A program made the position numbers and the translations under genes. Under the pieces are notes generated by a model, which ran no database searches, was not told where the DNA came from, and saw only the letters and a list, made by a program, of their open reading frames with translations. 64,000 nt of DNA from Tipula vernalis (taxonomy: Eukaryota > Arthropoda > Insecta > Diptera > Tipulidae), in assembly GCA_958295665.1 (NCBI GenBank), contig OY282560.1, forward strand, positions 96,945,930 through 97,009,929. The letters run 5' to 3'. This document shows positions 27,481 to 40,640 of the stretch, piece after piece. Numbering within the stretch: the stretch's first letter is position 1; each line of letters starts with the position of its first letter.

Positions 27481-30400
27481 CTTAACCTCTTACTAAATAC
27501 GGAACATTAAATTGTAACTTCCAAATTGAACCTGGGGCTTGTATACATTTTGTGGACTTTAAAAAATTATTTCAATTTTTTTTTACAAAAAAACAGTTTA
27601 AGTGCTTTTCTAAAAGCTCGTCCCGTATATTTAATTTGTGAACAGTTCAACAGCTCTATTTAAATAGTTACTCGATTTAAAAATATACATAAAAGCTTTT
27701 ATATTCACAAAAGCTCGTAAAAATAAAGTAAATAAAAGCTCGAAGTATAAAGCTCGACCATCCTAAATTTGTAAGCAAAAATTTCAAAAGCTCTAATTTG
27801 CATCTTAGGATTTAATTGATTTTATAAAAGCTCTGCCCAAAAATATTAAAATTATGCTAAATCTCATCGATACTATTTTGCAACAGAAAATTTAAGAAAA
27901 ATTTACCTAGTACGAGTTTTTATTTTACTTATTTTAAATTGGTTTCAGACCTGAATATCTAATTACCAAAGCTCACCGGTTCAATTTCCTAAAATTACTC
28001 ACACATTAGTACTAATAAAAACTCAAAGTATTAAGCTTTTAAAAAATGGCATAATAAATTAGTTCAGCTTTAACTAAAAAGCTTTTAAATAAGATATTAA
28101 CGCTTACGTATATTTGGAGAGCTTTATCAAACAAAAGACAATAAAGTTTAATTTGTTTCCAATGTGAACTAGGACACCACAAAAGCTTAACAGTTTCTAT
28201 CGGTTATTAAACCTTTATTTTAAAAATAAAGATTTCAAAGCTTCTGGTGTCTATAGAAATGTAAATTTTGCATTAGAGCTTTAGGAAATAATATAAAATT
28301 TTAACGCTAAAACACTCTAAAATTTAGACCTCCTTGGATGGTTCACATTACATTTTTGTTGAAATCGAAAGCATATTTTTTTATATTATTTTATCAAAGC
28401 TTTAAGATTTTATCGAATAAAAAATTGTATGAAATAAAATATAAAACCAAATTACAGTTTTTACAAGCCTACACTGCACCCTTATTCTGTAAAAAATAAG
28501 ATAATGTGTAAACGTGAAAACGGGTGAACTTTGTGATTTTTTACTAAAATTACATTAAATTGTTTTTCGATTCTCTTTTCGTTCACTGTTTATCACGTGT
28601 AAACATTATCTTATTTTTTATAGAATAAGGCTACTGGTGTGAGCTTTTCAAAGTAACAGAACTGTCAGAATAAAATTTAAGTTTACGATACACTTTATAC
28701 AATCTATTCTACTAAAATCATCTAAGTATTGAAGCTTATTAAGCTTCTCAAAGATGCCTTGTATGAAAGCTGATCAGAAAGCTTTTTAAATTATTAGATC
28801 GCACGCGTTGAAGGAATATTATTTTTGGGTTTCGAAAACGCCAGAAAAAAAAATAAACAAATATGACTTTAATATTGTGAAAAAGCTTCGATGTGATATA
28901 TAAATCAACGTTAAGCTCTATTGCGTGGTAGAATTTTCTTCCAATTTAAACCGAAACTCTGCTCTCATGAAACGTCGTGTGGTTCGATAAAAAATATTTT
29001 TGGATTGTAAAAAATTTTAATAAGTTAGGTAGAAAGCTCTCATTCAATTAAAAAAGTTAAATTTAATTTTGGCGTTACTTTTAAAAGTTTGAGAATCAGA
29101 TACACTGATTTAAAAAATGGAAACAATCAAATCGATTCCATCATAAATGCCGGTGAATATTTTAACAGAGCTTTTAAAGATACTCAATGAGATATTTGAT
29201 TGAAGGAAAATTTGTTTTTGAATTTCAACCTTTTTTCAAAAATGAATTTAATATGAAACCTTTCAGAGTTAATTTGTATGAAATCTGGGCTCCTCTAGAA
29301 GCTCTACGACATTTAAAGTTCTTAGTTGCTGAGTGCTTTTGAAAATATTTAGAATTGTAGAACTGGCAAAAATATTAATATTCTGAAATAATAATACTGG
29401 AATTTTCAAAAGCTCGATTAATTTTATTTTATAGAATGTAGAGAAATTATAAATAGACCTGTGTTCATCTTTGAGACACTCCTTCCATGCCCAGAACAAA
29501 TTGTTTATTGTAATTGCTTTTAACTAAGCTTTTCAATCGTCACTTCTATAAAAGCTGATCAGAAAATTTGTTGAATCTAAACTTAATTTAAACCTTAATA
29601 CAAATTAAGTGTTTCTACATTAGATTCTGTAACTTTATACGTTAAAAGCTTGGAGTTCTATTTAAAAGCTTTTATTCGATTTTGAAATAAAAATTTACTG
29701 TTTTGATCTGTTCTGAAGTATTAGCTATTGTATACAGATTTAAAAGATTTGTATTTGAGTCCAAGTTTAGGCCAATTTCAAATTTCCTGTTTTCAAAAAG
29801 TTCTAGTCGAGTTTACAAAATTGTTTTCACAACTGAATCGTCTCCTTCATTACCGGGCGGTTAACCAGAAAGCTTCATTGTTTTAATGATTTTATTGTTC
29901 GAATAAAGTTATCATTGGGGTTTTATGAATGCTAAGAAAATTTCAATAAAGCAACAATGACATTAGGGCAGAAAGAGGCTTTGCTTAAAATCTGAAATAA
30001 GAATTAAATAAGCTTAATTTTTGGGTCTAGCTTTCATAAAACATTAAACATTAAAAAGTTTCTAAAATATTTTCGAATCTAAACGTTAAATTTACTTAGA
30101 ATGAAAAGCAAAATTATCGATTCCTTCTTAACTGGCAGCGAAAATTTTAAGATTTTTCAAAAAGTAAGCGAAGAAGCAAACATGATTCTAGGACTGAGAA
30201 AAACCCTTCGATTTAATATCTGTTATCAAATTAAGTCCCTTTGGTTAGGCAAATTAGGCTCAATAAAAAATATTTTAGAGTTGTGAAAAATGTTAGGAGC
30301 TTTTCAATGTAGAAGCCATTGTTTTATTTAACACATTAAGCTAAATTTTTAGTTTAAGCATTTTGAAATAAAAATTAAGGGCTGTTAATCGTAAATTTTT

Positions 30401-31800
30401 AAATTAACCCTTCACATTTCATGAGAACGGTAAGCTTAATTCTTTATAGAAGATAGTTTCAAGCTAAAAATAAAAAATTAAACTAAACATGTAGAATTTG
30501 AGCTTTTGTAACTTTTGAAATTTTAGACTTTCCAAAAAAAAATTAGGTATTGAAATTATGAAAGTTCATTAGCTTTATGAACCTATAAATTTAAAATTTC
30601 TTACCTCAGAGAGATTTGGAAAATATCTACTAAAAGCTTCGAGCTCAAAGCAAACATCAAAAAAAGCAATTGACTTCTAGAAGGACTGTCGATGAAATTT
30701 ATAAAATAAATTTTGAGCTTTAATATTTTAATACAGTTTGGGAAAATTACAATTTCAACAATTTTCGCAAAACTTCTTCCATGGGCAAAATATTATTTAG
30801 GGACATTTATGTTCACCAAAAAATAGGTTAGTCAAAAATTAAGCATTTAATAATTTCAAAATTTCCGAATTTTCTTATAAAATTTCTATACAAATCTAAA
30901 TCTACATTTAAAATTTCAAAAATATTGAACCATATCAATTCGAATGTTTTATTGAGTAATGGGAAATTTCGGAAGCCTTACCGGCTGTGAAAAAAATTCA
31001 AATTAAAAGTACTAATTTTCAAAGTTCAATCAATATTATCAAATTTTGAAAAAGAAATCCCAATTATTGTGTAAAATACTTAAAAATTTTAAGCCAAATT
31101 TAGAGGTAATTTTTTCTAACAAGTTTGAAATTTGAATCAATTTGTTTAATTTACGAAAATTGCAAATAAAAATGTTTGTATTTAAAATAAAAGAATTTGA
31201 TGAAATAAGAATATAACATTAGAAAATTGATAAATTTAGCAATCGACAATGTTTAAGAAATTAGCCATAAAATTCCTTAAAACGAAAGAAGGAATGAAAA
31301 AAGAAGTTTATTTTATTTAAATTTTGAAAATTTGTTTATCAAAATACAAAATTCGAAATTTTGTCCAAATTCGAAATAAAAACCTTTTTGTTTATTGGTT
31401 TGTGATAACTCGAACTCTAGGTTTTGGTTATAAAATATGAAAAACTCAGTTTAAAAATTGCTAATCCAGTTATAAATAACAATTGAAAAGCTTGTAGAGT
31501 TTGCAGAGTTGAATGCAAAAAATAGGAAATTTAAAAATTGTTTAGTCTATAAATTTTAATTTTAGAAGTTATGAAATATTTTAGATGTAGGCAAAAATTA
31601 TTTTGAAAATTTTGAAAATTATTCGACATTCCTTTAAAATTTAATTCCGAATTTTGAGGCGTTCTAATAAATGAGAAATTAAGCTTTCTACACATTGGTA
31701 TGGGAGATATGAAACAAAAATGTGAAAAAATAAATTTAGAAAGAGATTTACATTCAAACAAAGTTTAAAAACCACTGGTCTTGAATATTACTTAAAGCGA
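27480..31800. repeat. AT-rich block E enriched for AAAGCT/AAGCTT words
   Basis: AAAGCT, AGCTTT and AAGCTT appear every few tens of bases across about 27600-30660, far more often than in neighbouring DNA. A fixed unit length was not clear to me. I take it as a very old tandem array or a biased simple region. It is interrupted by the foldback element at 28472-28640. No coding frame of note. Confidence 0.4.
28472..28640. mobile_element. Palindromic (foldback) MITE-like element
   Basis: The left arm (28472-28530) contains CCCTTATTCTGTAAAAAATA followed by AGATAATGTGTAAACGTG. The right arm (28581-28640) is its near reverse complement, ending TAGAATAAGG. The arms are about 50-55 bases with few mismatches and enclose about 50 bases. 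The outer flanks CACTGCACC and CTACTGGTG also pair loosely. No clear target duplication was found, so the element class is unknown. Confidence 0.6.
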
Positions 31801-32965
31801 ATAAGTAATCTCGCCCCCAACAACTCAAATAATTTTCATTTTTTAATTTTTTAAATCAAGGTAAAATTTGCACGCTTTTCGTTTCTTTAAATTATAAAAT
31901 AACTCGTGTGTCACTTTCAGTTTCTTAATATATTCTGAATGAATATTTGTGTCTTCCCGTGTTAAACTTACTCATGCTAATCCACCCAGCATATATACAT
32001 AATTCCCAAGAATTATGTTGAAGACAATAATAAACCAAATGCAAAAAATCCCTACAAGTAAATTGTAACGAATCAAAAAAAAAAAAAAACATTATAGGTT
32101 GCATCTACTTGACAAGAAAACCGAACAAGCACACACACACACACACACAACAAGACAAGACGATAAAATGTTAAATCATTTCTTTTTTATTCTTATAAAA
32201 GTCACGATTTTTGATATTTCTTTTGATGTCAAAAATTCGCGCAATTTAAATTTTTGCTTGTACACAAGGATATTTACTGTGCAGTTGAGTTTTATCACGT
32301 TTCAGATTAGCGAATTATAATAACATTGATCTAATTTTGTTGTTGTTGTTGTTATTACATATAATTACACACTGCCATCTATCAATATAAAATGAATGTA
32401 AATTTATGAGATGCGGTCACCATACTACGATCACCGTACTGAATATAAAAAATTATTTTGATTTATTTAAATCAATTTCGGGCAAAATAGTGATTGATGG
32501 TTGACTTTAATGTATGATTGATTGTGATCAAAGCTACCTTGAGAAATTGGATACGCGATAAGGCGGCGGTAATCATATACATATACGGATGATTTAATTA
32601 TGTATACCTATGTAGTACGCAAATTAATTACAACTTTCATTTCATAATCAAATCGCGCAAACAATTTCCAAATTAAATCTCACGATAATTGTAAATAAAT
32701 CGCGCAATATTTTTGTTTTTTTAGAAGTTGGAGAGTAATGAAGATTCGATGAAGATGATGATGATGATGATCATACATTGTGTTTATGTATACTCATCAG
32801 ATTTATTTTTGTGTGAATATGTCATGAAAATAAAATTTCACATCTCGCACACAGTATCTATGTACATACCTTATGTTGCATACGTAAGAAAACGATTATC
32901 TAACCAAAGTGAATTTCAAGAATTTCAATTGTTTAATTTTTGTTTTTTTTGTTAATTTATTACAG
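31800..32965. other. Non-repetitive stretch upstream of the MH2 exon, with three microsatellites
   Basis: It contains (CA)10 at 32130-32149, (TTG)5 at 32337-32352 and (GAT)5-6 at 32754-32770, then a T-rich tract leading to the exon acceptor at 32964-32965. It is probably the end of the upstream intron. No coding frame is supported. Confidence 0.45.
32130..32149. repeat. (CA)10 microsatellite
   Basis: Uninterrupted CA dinucleotide tract about 0.8 kb upstream of the first MH2 exon. Confidence 0.95.
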
Positions 32966-33038
32966 AATTGGCTTATGCGGTTTTGATAATCCAATGCGAG
33001 ATCAAAAAACAGATGAAGTTAAACGTCACGTTGGACAG
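32966..33038 (+). CDS. exp/reb: Internal exon, N-terminal edge of an MH2 domain (Expansion/Rebuff-like)
   Basis: A 73-nt internal exon. A T-rich tract ending in TTACAG precedes it and the donor CAG|GTAAGA follows it. The first base completes a codon from an unseen upstream exon. The other 24 codons begin IGLCGFDNPMRDQ and end HVGQ at a codon boundary, so it joins in phase to the exon at 47541. The segment KRHVGQ-GVKIKM matches the place in SMAD MH2 domains where a conserved H-[IV]-G-x-G-V precedes the first beta strand. Conservation of frame and both splice signals in otherwise AT-rich DNA supports a living gene. Known of the family: Expansion and Rebuff are MH2-only proteins (no MH1) needed for chitin deposition and tracheal tube shape. 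Assignment to exp versus reb is inference; no upstream exon or start codon was found. Confidence 0.78.
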
Positions 33039-33696
33039 GTAAGAAAAAAATTATTCTTTTATTTTTTTTTTTTTTTTTCAGATGTCTTGTAATTTAGGGT
33101 GTTTAGTGTATACCATGGTATATAATTATACGTATACCAGTGATTAAATTAATTTATGATATCCGTAACAATTTTTTTTGTATTTTGTTAAATTTTTTTT
33201 TTTTTTAGTGTTGATTTGAATTAAGAAATTTATGCAAATTTCACAGTATCTCTATATACCTAATAAACCATGGTTGGTGTAAACCTGTTTGAGTTTTGTA
33301 AGATTTGTTATACATGTACGAGATTTATTGGTTCATGTTTTTTGTTTATATCTAGCTCATAAAATATCATCATGAGATCGGTGAATGGTCCCTTATTGTT
33401 ACGGTTGCGGTGTGTAGTATAAATGCGCGCGGAGGTTGTTATTGAGGTGCGTGTATAATTTTTAAATTTGGCTTAAAATTTTGTGATATAAATAATTCGC
33501 TCATACACAAAAAAAATTATGTGGAGTCTTTTTATTTAATAGTATAAAATAGTTGACTATAGCTAATTCGATAATATCACACGATTAATTTTGTAGCCTT
33601 GAAATTTATGCGGTGTATTTAGAGAAAAAATTGTCAAAAGTCAAGGGGATAGACACGGAGCCAATGTATCGAGTAAACTGATTAAATTTAATATCG

Positions 33697-34065
33697 CCGA
33701 CCACTAAATTTAGTCAAAAATGTGGCAGCCAATTCGTGTTCTTGGCAGTAGAATTATTGACACACATTTCTAGAGCTACTGAGCTTAATAATACCTACGG
33801 AAGATACTTTAACCAGCGCAGGTCATTTGAAGGCATTACTACCCATTAGCTATCTTTTCGTAATTACTTATTTAACTGGTTGAACCAAACAATCACCTCA
33901 CTTACCACAAGAAAATCGCCAAACTTATCAGATGTTCTAAATTTCATTTAATTAAATTTTCTGTTGTGAAGTTTTCGTTGTCGCATAGTCGAGAACTAAA
34001 TATGACCTACCTATGTTAAAGGTTACAGCACTGCCACTGACCATTTTACTAAATTTAGCCAACAA
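33697..34065. mobile_element. Candidate MITE with imperfect terminal inverted repeats
   Basis: GACCACTAAATTTAGTCAAA...TGTGGCAG near 33699-33728 is roughly the reverse complement of CTGCCACTGACCATTTTACT...AAATTTAG near 34030-34058. The enclosed 300 bases are noticeably less AT-rich than the satellite that follows at 34140. Arm identity is moderate and no target duplication is visible, so the call is tentative. Confidence 0.3.
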
Positions 34066-34139
34066 AAACTCTCACACTAAAATAAAATGTTCTGAATAGC
34101 TTTCTCAAACTAACTAAAAACTCAGAACTAGTCAGTATA

Positions 34140-37100
34140 GTAAATATTTATTTCAGGCATGTTTCTTTTAGAAATTCAAGGTTTCAAAATTTAAATTTAA
34201 AATCACCAAGGTACAATACATTGGAAAAGTATTCAATTTTACAAATTTTGATTAGAAATTCGAAAATTAAATTTTTTAATAGAATTAAAAATTTGAAAAT
34301 TTTCTTGAACATTCCAGAGCTTAGTACTCTAAATCCATTAAATTCGAAAATCATCTTACTTAATAGAATTGAAAAAATTTAAAATTTGGGTAAAAAATTT
34401 CAAAATTTAGTACTCAAAATAAAACGAAACATTTAGAAATTTTGTTTAGGAATTTGAAAATTTATTTTTTTAATAGAATTATAAATTTGAGAATTTAGCA
34501 CCAAAATTCCCAATCCTCAAAATACAATAAATTAGAAATTTAGAAATTTTGATTATAAATTTCAATTGAATCAAAATTTTAGAATTTGGCTTCAAAATTA
34601 CAAAGCATAGCATAATTTTGTTAATAAATTCAACATAAATTTTTTAATGGAATTCAAAATTTTAGAATGGAGCTTATTCCAAGCGTAAATGTAATAAATT
34701 TACAAATATACAAATTTGGATCAGAAATTAGATATTCTAAAATGAGCAGTTAGAAAATTAGCTATCTTAATAAAATTAAAAACTTGAGAATTTTTTTCAA
34801 TATTCCAAACAAAGATTAATACTCAAAATACAATAAATTTATAATACATCGAAAGTTTACTTCCTTATATGAATTTTAACATTTGAGAATTATGCATAAA
34901 AATTCCAAATTTTAATGCTCAACTTTGACATGTTATTGATTATTTTCACATTTTGAATTAAGAAGTTAATTTTCGAATTTGTAAACAAAATTTGTAAATA
35001 TTTTAATTTGTTGAATATAAATTAAAAAATTTTCAAATTTTGATAAAAATTTGAAAATTAGCCTCTTAATATAATTCAAAATGTGAAAATGTTCAACAAC
35101 ATTCCGAAGTTTCATACTTACAATACAATTTACAAATTTTAATTAGAATTTCGAAAATTTACTTCTGTAGAGGTATTTAAATATTTTAAAATTTTACCTG
35201 AAATGTCCAAATTTTAGTACTTAAGATTAATAAATTTAAAAATTTTACAAATTTATTTAAAAATTTCAAAAATTAAATTTCTTATAAGAATTAAACATTT
35301 CAGAATACTGCATGACAAATACAAATTTTAGTACTCAAAATACAATAAATTAAAAAATTCACAAAGTTTGGTTAGGAATTCAAAAATAAGTTTTATCAAT
35401 AGATTTAAAAATTTGAGGATTTGCGTACAAACTTTCATTTTAGTGTTTTAGTGTAGCTTTGTTTAGAAATTCAAAATGACTCTCTTGATAGAATTAAAAA
35501 TTTGAGAATTTGGCTTTCATATTACAAAGTTTAGTACTCAAAATATAGCAAATTGAGAACATTACAAATTATGGATAGAAACTGGAAAATTAGATGTTTA
35601 TTAGAATAAAATTCAGCCTTCTTAAAATGCAGTACTCTAAATGCAATAAATAGACAAATTTACAAAGTTTATTTAGAAATTCAAAAATTAACTTTCCCCC
35701 AATAATTAAAAATGTATGATATTTGCATGAAAATTACAAATTTGTGTACTCAAGATACAATAAATTGAATAATTTACAAAATTTGGTTAGGAATTCGAAC
35801 ACTAATTTTCTTAATAGAATTAAAAGTTTCAGAATGTCGCTTCAAAAATCGAAGCTTAGTACTCAAAATATAATAAATTGAAAAACTTACAAATTTTGCT
35901 TAGAAATACCGAAATTAACTTTCTTAATACAATAAAAAATGTATGAATTTCGCTTTAAATTTGTATAATTTAGTAAAATTTTGTTTAGCAATTCAACGTA
36001 AATTTCATAACCGAATAGGAAAGTTGAGAGTAAAGCTTTAATATTCCATACACAGAATGAAATAAATTTAAAGATTTACAAATCTTAATTAGATATTTGA
36101 AAATTAACTTTTTCAATAAAATTGAAAATTTGAAAATTTTCTTCAGCATTCCAAACCTTAATTCTTAAATACATTAAATTAAAACATTTACGTTTTTTGT
36201 TTAGGAGTCAGAACGTAACGTTGTTAAAAGAATTAAAAAATTGAGAATTTTGCTTCAAAATTTCAAAGCTTTATTAAAAAAAGCTTTAAATGTGTATTTA
36301 AAAATTTGAAATACATTTTAGATTGGAATTAAAATTTTGAAAATGTGGCTTCAATATTCATACAAATTTTGAATAGAAATTCGAAAATTTACATCTTTAT
36401 TGGAATTTAAACATTCCAAAATTAGGCATGAAAACTCCAAATTTTAGTGCCCAATATTAGCAAATTTTAAAATTTACAAATTTTGTTTAGAAACTCGAAA
36501 ATAAAATTCTTGTAAGAATTAAAAATTTCAATTCTGCATGACAATTACGAATTTTAGTACTTGTAAGAATTAAAAATTTCAATTCTGCATGACAATTACG
36601 AATTTTAGTACTCAAAATACAATAAATTAAAAAATTTACAAAGTTTGGTTAGGAATTCGAAAATTAACCTTTTGTAAAAGATTTAAAAATTTCAGAATTG
36701 GCGTACAAAATTTCAAAGTTTAGTGTAGCTTTGTTTAGAAAGTCACAATGACTTTCTTGATAGAATTAAAAATTTGAGAATTTGGCTTCCATATTCCAAA
36801 GTTTAGTACTCAAAATATAGTAAATTGAGAACATTATAGTTGGAATTATATTTGGAAACTGGAAAATTACATTTTTATTAGAATAAAATGCAGTTGTCTT
36901 CAAATGCAGTACTAAAAATGCAATAAATAGACAAATTTAAAAAGTTTATTTAGAAATTCAAAAATTAACTTTCCAAAAGAATTAAAAATTTATGAGTTTT
37001 AATAAAAATTACAGAGTACAGATGCAATAAATTGAATATTTTACAAAATTTGGTTAGGAATTCCAACACTAATTTTCCTAATAGAATTAAAAGTTTGAAA

Positions 37101-38800
37101 ATCTGGCTTCAAAATTCGAAGCTTAGTACTCAAAACATAATAAATTGAAAAATTTTAAAATTTTGCTTAGTAATACGGAAATTTCTTAATAGAATAAAAA
37201 ATTTACGAATTTCGCTTTAAATTTGAAAAGTTTAATATAATTTTGTTTAGAAATTCAACGTAAATTCCATAACAAAATTGGAAACTTTGAAAGTATAGCT
37301 TTGATATTCCAAACACAAAATGCAATAAATATAATAATTTACAAATTTTGAAAATTTTAAAATGTTCTTCAGCATTCCAAAAGCTTAATACTCTTTTTGT
37401 TTAGGAATCAATAAATTAACATTGCTAAAAATTTCAAAGCTTTGTGAAAGTTAATTTAGAAATTCGAATTCATTTCTGATTGGAATTTAAAATTTGACAA
37501 TATAGCTTCAATATTCATACTCAAAATACAATAAATTTATAAATTTACAAATTTTGATTAAAAATTAGAAAATTAGGTTTTAATAGAATTTAAACTTTGA
37601 AAATGTTTTACAATATTCTGCAGCTCAATACTTACAATAAATTTAGAAATTTTGGTTAGAACTTCGAAAATTTTCTTCTTTATTGGAATTTTAACATTTC
37701 AAAATTAGCCATGAAAAATTCCAAATTTTAGTACCCAAGATAAACAAATTTAAAAATTTACATATTTTGTTTAGAAATTCAAAAATTAAATTCCTTATAA
37801 GAAATAAATATTTCACAATTCTACATGACAATTACAAGTTTTAGTACTCAAAATACAATAAATTAAAAAAATTTACAAACTTTTGTTAGGAATTCGAAAA
37901 TTAACTTTCTTAAAAAATTAAAAATTTCACAATTTGGCCTCCATATTCGAAAGGCCAGTACTAAAAATATAATATTTTGAAACTTTAAAAATTTTTGTTA
38001 GAAACTGGAAAATTATATTTTTATTAGAATAAAATACAGTTGTAATAGGCAAATTCACAAAGCTTATTAAAAAATTTGAAAATTTATTTTCTTATAAGAA
38101 TAAAAAATTTGATAATTTAGCTTCAAAATGACAAAGTTTAGTACTCAAAATACGATAAATTAAAATATTAAAATTCTTTATTTAGAAATTCGCAAATTTG
38201 CTTGCAAGTTGAGCCTGAGAATTGTGCATCAAAATTTCAAATTTTACTACTCAAGGTACAATAAACTTAAACAAATTTCAATATTTGGTTTAAAATTGTA
38301 GACTTTCGTTTCTTAATAGAATTAAAAGTTTGAGAATTCAATGTTCCAAAAAAATTCCAAAATTAACTTTCTTCACCGAATTAAAACATTGATTTGACTT
38401 CAAAGTTCCAAAAAAATTCGAATCTTAATTTTCTCAAACTAATTCAAAAGTTTGGTACCCAAATTTTTGAAATATTCATCTGAATTTTAAGAAAATGCCA
38501 TCTTAACTAATTCCAATATGCTGGAAAGTTGTCATTTTGTAAATTTAGTTTGTTCAACTTTAATACAGTCAAATAGTTTGATTAAACTCTGGCCAGGAAT
38601 AATCAATGTGAGATAATCGAAAATTTGATTATTTTAAATTTTCCGAATTCAAAAAATTTGGTTTTGTGGAGTTTAAGATATTCTGAGCACTGAAAAAATT
38701 TCAGTTAATAAGTTAACCAAATTTTTAAAAATAAAATTCGAAATTTAAAAAATTAAAAATTAAAATTAATATTGTTCAAGTTGAAGTAGTTAAAGTGTGA
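34140..38800. repeat. Degenerate satellite block F (about 110-bp unit, about 1.25-kb higher-order repeat)
   Basis: The basic unit contains TTAGTACTCAAAATACAATA, AATTTACAAATTTTG, TTTAGAAATTCGAAAATTAA, CTTTCTTAATAGAATTAAAA and ATTTGAGAATTTGGCTTC. Higher-order copies are clear. The segment from TACTCAAAATACAATAAATT plus TTTGGTTAGGAATTC starts near 35332, 36609 and 37847. TACT.[AT]AAATGCAATAAATAGAC occurs near 35632 and 36911. AAGCTTAGTACTCAAAA.ATA occurs near 35853 and 37118. No gene. Confidence 0.75.
36510..36611. repeat. Perfect 51-bp tandem duplication
   Basis: Bases 36510-36560 (beginning TTGTAAGAATTAAAAATTTC) are repeated without a visible mismatch at 36561-36611. The surrounding satellite units differ at many positions, so this duplication must be much younger than the array. 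Confidence 0.85.
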
Positions 38801-40640
38801 GTATACTCGTAGATGTTAGTAGCTTTAGCTTCTTCTCTTAAATAAATCGCGGCTCTGACCTTTTCAATTGATAAGATCAAATATAAAATTCCATTGAAAA
38901 TATAGACAACACGATAAATTGAACGAGTCAACACCACAAAACCAGTACATTTTTTAAAGATTGAATCATATTCTGCAAAATCTAATTTTAAGAATGAAAA
39001 AATGGATTTTGTTAACGTGCAAAAAACCGAAAGTAATATTTATTTATTATCTCGTTTTGTTAGACGCGTCGCCCGAAAAATGTATCTTTTTGTAACATAC
39101 CTCTCGTGCACACAGTCATTTTCAATCTAAATATAAATCAATAAATCATTACAGTAAGAGCATAAAATTCTAAACAAAACCAGAAAAAACAGACGGTTTC
39201 AATTTTATCCCAAAAATTAAATTCATTCATTAAAATTCCATGTCTCAGAGCACTAAACACAATGAAACTACATCACAAGAAACAGATAACATTTAAGGGA
39301 CCCCAAAAAAACTGGCTGACCAATAAAAATACTTTGGCAACAAATTTTTATTTCTTTTCAACGGATTGAGACAAATCCAACCGCAGCAAAAAAAAAATGC
39401 CGCCAATTCCCAAAAAAAAAAAATCTTTCAAAAAGCGCGGTTAAAGTACACAAAAGCGATTTTATGTTGTTTTATGTTCATATAAAGAAGTTTTTTGTTA
39501 TGACATCTTCTTGTGGGGCTTTTGTATTGTTGTGAATAAATCCCATTCTCCTCCTATAGATTAGAAAACCAGTAATTGTATATTTACATACATACATACA
39601 TACATACGTACGCATGTCATACGAACATAAAATTGAAAAACAAGTTTCTTCTTCAAAAAAGCTTATTTTATTTGGTTAATTTGAATATTATTAACAACAA
39701 CAACAACGCATCTTTTTGGCATTTAATTAATTAATTTCTATAAATACGACGAGAACAAGATAAGCACGGTATGACGGTCAGCGATATTTATCATTGTTTG
39801 TTATAAAAAATAAATAAAAATATTTGTGTTTTCCTATCCCTGAATTATGATGATCAAAAATAACAAAAACCGAAGTTATGAATGATGATGATTATGATGA
39901 TCATGATCATATAATAATTTAATGATGGTCAAGTAATATCTATATGTATCTACCAAACTGCGCGAGTATAATTTTTAAAGACATTTATTAAAAACAAAAA
40001 CAAAAAAAAAGAAAATTTAAATTAAATTGTGTGAAATAAAATAAATCTCAAGGACATCAATTGATATTTCAAAAAAAACTAAAAAATGATCAAAAGATCG
40101 TGTAACTTTTATATTTTGTTGTATTATGTATAATTTAATGTGCTATGTAACGCTTATATACCTTATAAACTGCATTAAAATGACCAAATTATCCGTTGCT
40201 TTTATTGCGAACGCGGATCCTATTTTGTGATCGTGTGGGCGGATAATGCGTTTTTGTTGTTGTTGTTTTATTACGGCGTTTTAAAAGGACAGCAATGCTA
40301 TAATTGGATCGTATGGTAATATTCATGTTTCTTTTCTTTTTTTTTTTTTTTGTTATAAATGGATGATCTAATAATTTATGAGTGTTTTTTTATTAGATCT
40401 AATTAGTCAATATTTTGTGTATATGCAACAATAGTATTTTGGACGAAAGTGAAATGTTTTTTTATTGATTAGACGGGATAAATTAGCATCGTTATTTCGA
40501 GGTGCTATTTCGAAAAAAAAAATTTTTTGTTTCTCATGGAAATTATTTGTCACGATCTGTGATATATTATCACATTTACAACGATTAATCCTTGGGTTCA
40601 AATATATTTTTGTGTTTTTGAGATTTAAAGTCTAATTTTT
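38800..40640. other. Non-repetitive stretch, no gene recognised
   Basis: Ordinary AT-rich intron sequence with a (CATA)n microsatellite at 39586-39608 and a (GATGAT)-rich patch near 39884-39910. Open frames, including one of 64 codons at 40407-40601 on the minus strand, show no motif. Confidence 0.45.
39586..39608. repeat. (CATA)n microsatellite
   Basis: About five CATA units followed by a CGTACG interruption. Confidence 0.9.
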
